A DNA stretch of 64,000 bases, taken from positions 2,192,485 to 2,256,484 of the forward strand of contig NW_015622542.1 in assembly GCF_000835495.1 (NCBI RefSeq), in the 5' to 3' direction. The notes beneath the pieces were generated by a model. It did no database searches and had not been told where the DNA came from. It saw nothing but the letters and a program-made list of their open reading frames with translations. Of this stretch, positions 1 through 9,027 are shown one piece after another. The translations under genes were made by a program, and so were the position numbers. Each line of letters opens with the position of its first letter. The stretch's first letter is position 1. This stretch comes from Cladophialophora immunda (Eukaryota > Ascomycota > Eurotiomycetes > Chaetothyriales > Herpotrichiellaceae).

Positions 1-2
1 AC

Positions 3-221
3 ACGGAAGCGCCCAGAGATGTGTCTGCCCTCGGTAAAGAGCCACTTCCTGAATTCATGCGCACTGCGGACACAATCACCAAACACGGCCGACCTGCACA
101 GATCGCGACCGCCCCGGCGCTTGAGCACTGGCAGAATAGAACGCACGATGATGATCACGATGGCGACGACGACTCAGATGACGGAATGATGATGCCGGCT
201 TCTACAAACAAGAAGTTTTAA
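3..221 (+). CDS. 3' end of an unidentified gene (partial)
   Basis: A frame that is open from the first bases of the window ends at a TAA at 219-221. The 72 residues read here contain an Asp/His-rich acidic run (residues about 49-60, DDDHDGDDDSDD) and end in NKKF. This looks like the tail of a gene that starts left of the window. No domain is recognisable, so no function is given. An acidic low-complexity tail can also arise by chance in an open frame, so the call is only moderate. Confidence 0.35.
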   Translation, partial: TEAPRDVSALGKEPLPEFMRTADTITKHGRPAQIATAPALEHWQNRTHDDDHDGDDDSDDGMMMPASTNKKF

Positions 222-1279
222 TGTTCTCTCCAATAAAGGAACTCCAGTAAAAATACACGAACACCAGTGACGACACTTTCCACACTCTTTTTGCAATCGA
301 CGAGGAACATGGCTCGAATTTTCGATAGATACCCCTGCTTTTAGAGACAAAGCAATGGCGTAAAGCGCAAGGCATTTTTGTGCATGGGCATTGAGCGGGG
401 GCTGGAAACAGGAAAGGCCTCCAAAATGGTAGGGTGTCTGTGCTTGGTTTATGGGACAGTCCTGATGGGCAATGTATATCAAACATGCGGAAAAGTGCAT
501 GCTGTCTTTCATCTCGACTCAGGAGGTTTCCATGTACATTTAGCTGCGTAGCTTGAGCGGGCGACAAGGGATTCAACGACAAAGGGGGCTTTAGTGATAT
601 TCCCCAGGTTCGCCCTGGGTCAAAAGGTGAAATGACAATGACGATCCCAATGAAGAACGCTCTGGACAGAACATATCGTAAGCCCTAATCTTCCTTGTTG
701 GAGACAAGGCTGAAGTTCAAACCAAGCCATCAAACACGTATTCCTGACTGCAAGAACGTGTGATCCATATTGTATGCTCAACAGGCGACGGAGCTATTTA
801 GCCTTTGCCATGGAAGTGCGAGGGGAACGGGATTACATGGCTCTGCTCGTTACTACTGACATCTTCCTAGCAGAAATCACGTTGAGCCTTGAGGTGCGCA
901 CGAGTGTCGGAATGGATGGGAAAGGGGCAGGGTCAGGCTGAGTCTCACGTGAGCTCGGTGCATGCTTCACGTGCCTTGACTGAAGATGCAAAGGTGCCAA
1001 GCTGCTGCGATCTGCTCAATGCAATTGCTCATGCTTGCCGTAGTTACAACTCAGCAGAGCCTTCTTCGACATTTCTTTGATACAGGCTGTTCCCAGCGCC
1101 CCTCCTCTTCCGTCGTGGTTTACATGCGCAGCGCCAACCAGGAGCCAGTCATGCTATGACCACCTCTCACATGCACTTTTCCTCTCTCGCGTTCCACCAC
1201 CCAACTCACCGCTGTGACTGAATTAAAGTCACTGGCGGCACTGTAAGGGGATACACCGACCGCATTCGGAACCTGCAAA
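222..1279. other. Intergenic, no gene seen
   Basis: Both strands carry only short open frames without family resemblance or a consistent splice pattern. It probably holds the 3' flank of the partial gene on the left and the promoter of the mitochondrial ribosomal protein gene on the right. Confidence 0.5.
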
Positions 1280-2487
1280 ATGCAGCGCATTCTAAGGATA
1301 AATCTCCAAGCCCGCAACCAAGCCCTCAAAGCTTCCCGTCGGAAAAATTATGAAAAGTTACGAGAAGACTGGAAAGAATACGAGGCCCGTCTAATCCAGA
1401 CGGAGAAAGTGAAAAATGCCCACATCAAAGCAGAGCGCAGAGCCCGGCGGGAGGATTGGGTTATGGGACCTCTGGCACCGAAACGAGACGTCGGCACAAA
1501 GCAAGATTTCTACGGCACTGTGAGCAACCTGCTCTACCAAGGACCAGTGTTCCCTCCAAATGTCAGGCATGGGCCTAGGAGTAATGGCTGGGATCCTGTC
1601 GGAGGTGAAGGATCGGAAGAGGATCAGAAAGAGTGGGAGGGATTCGGAAACGAAGGGAACATTGTGGAAGGAGATCGGGTTTGCATTGTGAAGGGGAGGG
1701 ACGGCTTGATCGGGCAGATTGGCAAAGTAAAGGATGTCAGTAACGATTCCAAGGAGCTGAGAATCGAAGGTCTGAATATGGTATGGGTATCCTCTCCCGG
1801 GCTATGCACCGAATTTGGCGATGATAATCTGACTTCAACTAGGCCGATGTCGAGATCCCGGAGAGCTTTGGCGAACAGCGCGACAAAGTACACTACTCTT
1901 CCCTCGAATTACCTGTGCCTATAGCCGATGTACGTCTTGTTTACCGCCTAACCGACCCTGCTACTGGCCGCGATAGAGATGTCGTTGTCAAACACATCCG
2001 TGGTGGCGCTCCGTATTTCCAGCGCGAACCTAACTCGCCTCTGCCGCGACATACACGTTACATTGCAGGGGAAGATGTTCAGATCCCCTGGCCCGAAGTC
2101 GAAGCTCCCACGTATCAAGCCTTCGAGGGAGATACTACACGCTACGATGTCGAGTCGCAAACCTGGACGCCCACAATCTACCAACCCCCTCTTCCCTCTC
2201 AGGAGATATTTGACGACCTGACAGAAGATGACAAGTATCGGCGAGACAGAGCATGGCACGAAGATGAGTATGTGAGGATGAAGATATTGGAGGATGCTCG
2301 TGCAGAGTGGTTCAAGGAGAGAAAAATTCAAGGCCCCTTGGCGAAGATGGCTGAGGAGAAACTCAAGACGGTGGCAGAGCGGGCTGAAGCAGTTAAGCAA
2401 GCCGGAATGAGCGAAGAGACAAGGAAGGTCTTATTGGAGGAGATGAGTGCAGCAAGGGGGAGAAGGAGACAGAAAAGCGCGTCGTGA
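1280..2487 (+). CDS. MRPL40: Mitochondrial large-subunit ribosomal protein uL24m
   Basis: Two exons, 1280-1780 and 1843-2487, give 381 residues. The 62-base intron begins GTATGG and ends ACTAG, with a CTGAC branch-like site. The family is uL24 of the mitochondrial large ribosomal subunit (MrpL40 in yeast), which binds 23S-type rRNA early in assembly. A KOW domain begins near residue 127 (VEGDRVCIVKGRDG, then GQIGKV). The N-terminus is very basic and helical (residues 1-60) and the C-terminus is a charged extension, both usual for the fungal mitochondrial form. Joining the exons restores the continuous frame MADVEIPE across the splice. There is no plain cleavable presequence, but the Arg/Lys-rich start could serve as one. 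Identification is firm; the exact start is the first ATG in frame. Confidence 0.9.
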
Positions 2488-3301
2488 TGTGCGAGATCCG
2501 ACTGCTGAGTGGCATGTCATTGCCAAACTCTGTGTCCGACTTCTTGCGCGATGGCTATATGGGCCTGATGTGCGCACCAAAGCTTGTATTTGGATGTAAA
2601 ATAAACAACTCGGATGGGAAGACTTGTCACTTCCAGATGACAGCGTTGTACATCTAGAATATTATACACTCCCCCTGGACGACAGCATCGGAAAGTTTTA
2701 CGGTCAATTAGTCGTAGTATTGGTAGTCTCTATCTTTTGTGGATTAGCTCGTCTCATCGTCTCATCGTCTCATCGCCTCATCGTGGTTTCCCTCATATGC
2801 TTTGTCTGTCACGTCAGGATCGGTGGACAACGCTGAGAATGATTTCAGTGACGTTGCTGGCTCGCATTTTGCACCTCGTGTCTCGTCTCATAACGAGCTC
2901 GGATCCTGGTTCCACCCCAAATCACTGCCAGAGGTTGCAATATGGTCTCGATCTGCAACGACGACGAGAAGGATCAAGACTTCTCGGACAGGTAAACTTT
3001 CATTGCGATCATTCCCGGCTCGGGTGCCTTGCAGGAAAGCACATGCAAGTTGAGAGTTAATTACTCGCAGGCAAAAGGCTGCTCCAGCTGTTCCATCGTT
3101 TCGCCGTCGGAAGTAATCATCTGGGACTGTTCATCTGAGGCTCTTCTCTGCCTTAGGCTCTTTCATCATCCCACCCTCTTGCGAAGACCACAGTGACGTC
3201 TCGTGCCAAGAACTGTTGTCTCCCATTCTTCGGGATATACAGAGCAAAATGCCGTCACACGAACAAATTCTCGGTCAATGACCAGTCGCCCAGTCTTGCG
3301 A
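2488..3301. other. Intergenic between convergent genes
   Basis: This is the space between the 3' ends of the uL24m gene and ALG14. It holds a small 8-base tandem repeat at 2753-2784 and no convincing coding frame. Confidence 0.5.
2753..2784. repeat. 8-base tandem repeat, 4 copies
   Basis: The unit CTCATCGT occurs four times head to tail, the third copy differing at its last base. It is a short minisatellite in non-coding DNA; no function is suggested. Confidence 0.85.
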
Positions 3302-4288
3302 TCAAGTAACTAGACTCCCAACAAATTCCACGTTCCTGGCTTTCCCCTGATTCTCGGCGAGCTGAGGCCACTGCACAAGGAACCGGTCCACAAATGGTTT
3401 CAATAATATCCCGCTTAAACTGAGCGTTTTCACGCGGGCCCAAGATTCGATGAAGATGGTCCGCATCTGCCCAGATTGCGAAACCCTTTCCCCTGAGCCA
3501 GTAGTGGAGGTATCGGGTGTTGAATGAGCATTTGCAGAAGGCCTCGAGCGCGCCGAAGCGTCCTGCGAGCGCGGGAGCATGGCGGAGGGGCCTGAAAAGC
3601 CGAAGAATAAGAGGATGATGGATGCAAGGACGACGATTACCCCAGTTCCGGGTCCATTGGTCAGGATCAAATCCGGATAGGATGCCGGATCTTCGTCTCC
3701 TGGTTGTGATTGGAAATCTCGATGTGTGCCGCGAAGCACGTTGAGGCAATCCCACAGACATCGAAGGCTCGTAAATGGAGCTGTAAGCAGGGACTGATGA
3801 ACACGTCGTGCCCGGTGGACTGTTACCACGTTGTAGTTTGAAGTAGGCTCTTCAGAGCTGTACAAGGATGAGGACTCTTTCAGGTTCGACAGCATCTCAG
3901 CCTCAAATTCTCTTGCTTTTGCTGCAGAGAAATCGTCTCCTGAGCTCACCAGGTAGGTCCGCTTGGTGAAGTTAAGCTGTAACCGGTGGTATTGGCTCAG
4001 AATGATGAGCATCTCTGCGGTGTGTCCTCCTGAGCCGAGCACAACTAACAAATGGGTGGGATTTCTCGATGAGGGTCGAGGTCGTCGAGAAATTGGTTGC
4101 CGGCGGAGCACCTGGACAAGGCGAAAGAACGATAGGCTAGACAAGATGAGAATGCTAGCAAAAGTGAAGAGTAGCGGTTGGCGGCCTGGAGAAATAGTGA
4201 TTAGCGGTGTGAACATGGCCATCCAGATCATTGCGCCGCCTGGGAAAATGCCTCGCGTTTGTCTGAACTGTGTCCGCTGGATCTCCAT
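3302..4288 (-). CDS. ALG14: ALG14, UDP-GlcNAc transferase membrane anchor
   Basis: Single exon, 328 residues from the ATG at 4288. Alg14 anchors the catalytic partner Alg13 to the cytosolic face of the ER, and together they add the second GlcNAc to dolichol-PP-GlcNAc in N-glycan assembly. One membrane segment lies at about residues 38-60. The hallmark LGSGGHTAEM (about 85-94) follows, then LTNGPGTG and, near the C-terminus, ESWARVKTLSLSG and FVQWPQL-like VQWPQL. A polar linker of about 45 residues precedes the ESWARV motif, as fungal members often have. The start is uncertain: the frame is open to an ATG at 4474, and ATGs at 4231 or 4216 would place the membrane segment nearer the N-terminus. 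I chose 4288 because its context (ATCATGG) is best. It diverges from IMA1. Confidence 0.88.
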   Translation of the reverse strand: MEIQRTQFRQTRGIFPGGAMIWMAMFTPLITISPGRQPLLFTFASILILSSLSFFRLVQVLRRQPISRRPRPSSRNPTHLLVVLGSGGHTAEMLIILSQYHRLQLNFTKRTYLVSSGDDFSAAKAREFEAEMLSNLKESSSLYSSEEPTSNYNVVTVHRARRVHQSLLTAPFTSLRCLWDCLNVLRGTHRDFQSQPGDEDPASYPDLILTNGPGTGVIVVLASIILLFFGFSGPSAMLPRSQDASARSRPSANAHSTPDTSTTGSGERVSQSGQMRTIFIESWARVKTLSLSGILLKPFVDRFLVQWPQLAENQGKARNVEFVGSLVT

Positions 4289-4716
4289 GATGGAAGAGAC
4301 AGGATCACGTTCTGAAATTCGAGATTGAGTCAACGTCTCTGTATTTGTTTCTGACCAGGAGCTGAGCAAGTCCCGAAGCGAGAGGTTTGGGACATAGTCA
4401 ACCCGCTCCGTGATATAGCAATTTGCACAACAAAGACATCGCCATGCCAGCGTGGTCGTTGGCGTTGAGAACAAGGCTGACGAGGCTGAGAAGGGACGGA
4501 GTGTTTCATTTGTTCGGCGATAGAATCTTTATCCCCGTCTTGGGCTAAACCCAAAGTAGTAGAACGTTGACTCCAAAAGTTTGGAACAGGGACGAATTCT
4601 GATGCGTTGTCTCTCTTGATTCCTCTTCTTCTGCAACGGGCTATCCGACAGCCAAGTCCATATAAAAGCAATCTGGGCACCCAACGAATAGCATTTACAA
4701 TCATGCAAACGCAGTC
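4289..4716. other. Shared promoter region ALG14 / IMA1
   Basis: The genes on either side point away from each other, so these roughly 430 bases must carry both promoters unless ALG14 starts further upstream (its frame stays open to 4474). No specific regulatory motif is claimed. Confidence 0.5.
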
Positions 4717-7184
4717 ATGCCTGTTACACTCCGCCGGCGCCTGGACTGTCACTACTGCGGACGCAGATCGAAACTGCCAGCGGGGAAGAAGCCTGGTCGC
4801 AAGTTTCAATGCGAGCACTGCCTTGCCGTCAATTTCTTCGACGAGGTACGCACACTTGATCTCTGAAGATGTCATGCGACTGACACATGCTCTAGAATGG
4901 CGAGATAGCAGATGTCCCCTTGGACGAAGCTGCCCCTGCTCAGCGCTTCGCCCAACCCGTCCCCGCAAATCCTCTCCCCGACGACTCTGCCCCCCAAAAC
5001 TCAGTATTCTGTTCGACATGCCTCAAGAACCAGCAGCTATACACCTACAACCTTTCCCAGTTCCTCCCAGATCCTGACCACCCCGAGTACGAGAAACTCG
5101 AGGCCCAACTTCCAGAGTACAAGAAAGGACTCGAACAGCGCTACCCCCAGTGTTGTGCCAGGTGCGAGCCTAAAGTCAGAGCGCAGTTGCACAAGGCTAC
5201 CTACAACGCCAGAAGCGACCACCTTCGACGGGTCCTGGAAAGATCACGACAAAGAAGAGTCGCCAGTCGATGGGGGTGGAGAAGCCTTCTTCTCAATGCA
5301 GCCGGATTGGGCTATACCGTCAGTCTGGCTTTGCAAGTCCTTTGGCATCTTTATGGCTCTCAAGTGGTCGGCGTTTCGTTGAATCTGGAACTCCGACCTG
5401 CTGAGTGTTTCTCCCAATGGCGCCCTTTGCCCGAGTGTTTAGAAATGATGGAGCCCCTCGTGGGACTCTCTTTGGTGCTTGGACTGCTTTGCATCTGGTG
5501 GAATCCAAAGTGGCGGCACAAGTTGTCTAACAATGAGTGGCGATTGTCAGGCCTGAATGAGTATTATCTGGCACAGTTTTTCCTCCTGGGGCTGAGATTC
5601 AGTGCTTGGATAGTCTTGTTTCACGTCCCTATCTCATTGCGGATGAAAGCAATTCTGCATGCTTGTTTCGCGGTTGCCATCACAGTGTTTGCAGGATGGT
5701 CGATTTTGGGGATTACGACAGTCAGGACTGGCCCTCAAATCAACTGGCACGATGATCCAGCCCCTTTGCTGTCGAGCAGCCAATTCGTACCTCCACCCCC
5801 TTCTGAACAACCAGAGACACAGCGACCACCGAATCAGCCGTTCAACATCGAAAATCTGGCAACACCTGGACGACCAGCTTACCAGGCATGGAATCCTCCC
5901 ACTCCTCCGCCGGACAATGCGGAAGCAATGGACTGGACACCCTCTCAGCCCACATTCCAACCGGACCTCAAGCAGATTCGGTATATGGCAACCGACCCCA
6001 CGCCCTTCTACGGAACAATACCAGCATTAAACGCAAAGGGAGTTCTCAAAAACCAAAATCAAGGGCGAACGGGTAGAGAGGCCATAGGTCTCCCACCAGG
6101 ATTTTTCGAAAAGTCGCAGAAGTCGTTATTTCCTCCTCGTCAAACTGAAACCGCTAGCGAAGCCATAGCACAACCAAAGTTCTTCGGTCACGATCGACAA
6201 GTTGATACGGGGCTGGAAAACATCTTCGACACAGTCTTCTCTCTTCAGGATTCGTCCTTGGATCAACCTGAGTCTGGTTCCACTTCGGATGCGAAGGTTT
6301 CCAGAGCTGCACCTACGAAAGAAGCCGGTCGCCAGCAGCCAGACGAGCGTGGATATCTGCCGGCGCTAAGGCTCTTCAGCTGCTTGTCGATTCTCTCACT
6401 CGTAGTAGGCTTGGCCGCGTGGATCTTTGAAGCTGCTATCAGGACCAAGACTTCCCAACTAGGCTACTACACCGTCCTTCTCAGTGTGGTTATACCGTTT
6501 GGTCACATCATAATCATTCTTTGTTTGAATGGTATCCAAGGCCAAACCTCCAAGATATGTCTGTATCTGTTCGAAGCAACCATGTTGATGGAGGTTGCCA
6601 TGGTCCAGGGCCGATTTGGAGACCTCTTCCGGAACCTTTGGGACAAGCTTGCCATTGCGGTCGTCGCTCTGTTGCTCCCTCAGGAGTTTCTGGCACTGAC
6701 TAGTTACAACTGGACATCTCAACGTCGCCATTCGACCGCCTCACACCAATACGTCCCACTACAGTCGTTCCCTGAACCGCAGGCACAGAAGTCCATCAAT
6801 CCACCCCCCAGTGCTGTTGCCCCACCAATGCCTCAGCTTCCACGAACAAATTCGAGCGAATCAATCGAAACTCAACTGTCGATACCGACCACTACTGACG
6901 CCGGGCCATGGGAGACCCCGCGAGCGGAAAACTATCGATTTGATTACTTTGATCCATCCAAGTCTCCGTCAGCGGTAGCGAGCACAAGGTCGTCAGTAAA
7001 GCGGAACCGCCAACCACAAAGCCTGGATCAAAACTTAATGGGCATCGATGGTCTATCGTTGGATAGGGACAACAGGATCTCACGGGATGAGAGCACAGGC
7101 GTCTCGGCTACGCTGAGTCGGATGGGTCTTGGGTCTTCGTCTGGGTCAAGCATCGCGGGACCAAGGGCGAGACGGAAATTTTGA
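4717..7184 (+). CDS. IMA1: Inner nuclear membrane protein Ima1 (Samp1/NET5 family)
   Basis: Exons 4717-4845 and 4896-7184 encode 805 residues; the 50-base intron has GTACGC and CTCTAG ends. Fission yeast Ima1 and animal Samp1/NET5 sit in the inner nuclear membrane and link nuclear contents to LINC-complex proteins. The N-terminus, found only after splicing, carries two CxxC pairs (CHYC at residues 11-14, CEHC at 32-35) followed by FCSTC and CCARC, the expected Ima1_N zinc-binding pattern. Four membrane segments follow at roughly residues 175-335, then a long Pro/Ser-rich nucleoplasmic or cytosolic loop, then three more hydrophobic segments around residues 530-660, and a polar tail. The extended loop and tail make it longer than fission yeast Ima1. 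Family assignment is strong; topology is inferred. Confidence 0.88.
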
Positions 7185-7580
7185 CGGCTACTTTGTTCCG
7201 GAGCGAGACTGTGTATGGAGTTATCACGTTTATGTTTGGAGGCATTCTCATTGTGTGTGGTATATTAGAGCATAAAAGGATTGGAAAGCAGAAAGCGGCA
7301 GGCAGGGCCTCGTATTGCATTAGCGTTGCATATTATGAACTTGTTCTCATTTCAAGACCCATAAATTTGGCATTCTTTGTGACATGGTGAGATTGTCGAG
7401 CTTCGAAAGCGGAAGACCACAACGACTTGCTGATCAACAGAGCCAGGTCGGTCTACCCTGGAAGCGTTTCGTTTGTTTCGTACATCAAGATTCGAAGCCC
7501 CATGCAGAATTTGGAAACACTGGATGCAGTCCATTGTATCCGTTTCAACGCCGTGAAATGCTCATTGTTGTACTGGGAGC
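7185..7580. other. Intergenic between convergent genes
   Basis: The 3' flanks of IMA1 and the p24 gene meet here. No gene is seen on either strand. Confidence 0.5.
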
Positions 7581-8535
7581 CTATGTCAATTTCTGCTTGA
7601 TGAAGAATGATCTCAGATGTGACAGCTGCCATGCGCAAGTGACGCCCAACACGCCCAGCTGGATCAATGTCCACCGTACGATTCTCGCGTTAACCGCTTC
7701 GCTTTGGTCGCGGAACTCTGCTTCTCGCTCCTATCCAGGCGCTTTGAATCAGCGACTCTCCAGGACAAATAAACGCCATCGCGAAACACGAAGAGATGAT
7801 GGCGTGGTAGATTGGACTTACTCTTTGAAACTTCTGCTCCCTCCTGATGTCTTGCAGTCTTCCGTTCAACTCCCTCACCTTGCCCACAAGAGTGTCGATC
7901 TTGCCCTTGTCCTCGCTCTCAATCTTACTTGTCTCTCCAATCGCCATGTCGACGGTCAATTTCACCCCTCCTAACCCATTCCCACCGTTTCCGAACCACC
8001 CATTCACGCTGATCGCGGCAGGCCCAGAAGGTGTAAAGCAGAGTCTGTGCAGGCCAGCGTCCGCGGCACTGAAGGTGAATTTCGAGAATTGGTCCGAGGA
8101 CTGCGTGGTCTGGGTTACGACGCGGTGGTCGTTGTCGAAGGTCTCTTCGACGGTGAAGTGGATGTTGAGATCGGGCGTGGCTGAGAAAGTTTGAGTTTGA
8201 GGGGAGTAGGCTTCGGATTTGTATGTCCCTGCAATTCCAGCGTCAAATTAGTGTCTGGTCGCTCATAATGTTCTGCCTCGTCTTCAGGGCTTGCGCTGGA
8301 GGAAGCGGGCTCGCATTGGCGCTGTTCCTAATAGCGATGCTTTGATACCCGGGAGACCGAGAGTAATCGAACTAGAGCATCTATCGACTCTTGACGTACC
8401 AACGACCAGCGTGCCCTTTGGCAAATCTTCATAGAAGCACTTGGGCGTCGTGCCATCGAGATAGAAATATAAGGCTTGGGTTGAAGGAATGAGGACGGAT
8501 GTAACTGCGACAAAAGTCGCAAGTAAGGATTTCAT
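7581..8535 (-). CDS. p24 (EMP24/GP25L) family cargo receptor, Erp type
   Basis: Three exons on the minus strand (8535-8400, 8228-7822, 7730-7581) encode 230 residues. p24 proteins cycle in COPI and COPII vesicles between ER and Golgi and select cargo such as GPI-anchored proteins. A signal peptide (about residues 1-21, ending in STQA) precedes the GOLD domain ([26 protein letters not shown]). A coiled coil with [10 protein letters not shown] and the exon 3 joint [13 protein letters not shown] follows, then one membrane span and the cytosolic tail [12 protein letters not shown] with the paired-aromatic vesicle signal. All splice joints keep frame. It most resembles the fungal Erp1/Erp5/Erp6 branch; I do not assign one yeast name. 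Confidence 0.9.
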
Positions 8536-9027
8536 TTCGATCTCCTTCTTCCACCTTGTCACAATTGATTGGAACGCAGTATTGGCTCTGAAGGACAATG
8601 GCAAGGGCGCAGAAAAGTCGATTGAACAAAATGTCCACAATTCAATGCCAGGGACGCACACTAGATGCGGCGCGCAGGCCCCTTTTCTCGCGGGCCAGGT
8701 GAGCGCTGCTTTATGCTCCAGGTCGACCAATTAAATATCAGCATGTGTGAGGGCTTCGCAGCCTTGCAGCCCTTTTTCAGCCTCGCTACTCTATTTCAAA
8801 TGACATAGAAGTCACGTGAAATGTCATTTCAAATATCTCGGAGTTTCTGGCTGCATTCAGTCCTTCCCTCTCATCGCGCTTGGGTTCTTTTCCTGCCTGC
8901 GCTCCCATTTGTTTACCGCTTGACTGGTGTGTTACACTCTATAAAGCGTTCGTCGATGGGTGAAGCAGTACCTGGCGGAATTTGAAAGATCGCTCTCAGT
9001 TAACCGACCCTCGACCCTCCCGTCAAG
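8536..9027. other. Shared promoter region p24 gene / SWC4
   Basis: This divergent intergenic region drives the p24 gene leftward and SWC4 rightward. It contains a striking dyad element at 8793-8834, listed separately. Confidence 0.55.
8793..8834. promoter_or_regulatory. Inverted repeat around a CACGTG core
   Basis: The arm ATTTCAAATGACAT (8793-8806) and the arm ATGTCATTTCAAAT (8821-8834) are reverse complements except for one base. The 14-base spacer contains the palindrome CACGTG (8813-8818), the classic E-box bound by bHLH factors and Cbf1-like proteins. Placement midway in a divergent promoter suggests a protein-binding dyad; that role is inference. Confidence 0.55.

Noticed and set aside
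4330..5019. A minus-strand frame of 229 codons between ALG14 and IMA1
   Set aside because: It overlaps IMA1 exon 1 and has no domain; the zinc-ribbon exon on the plus strand explains the sequence.
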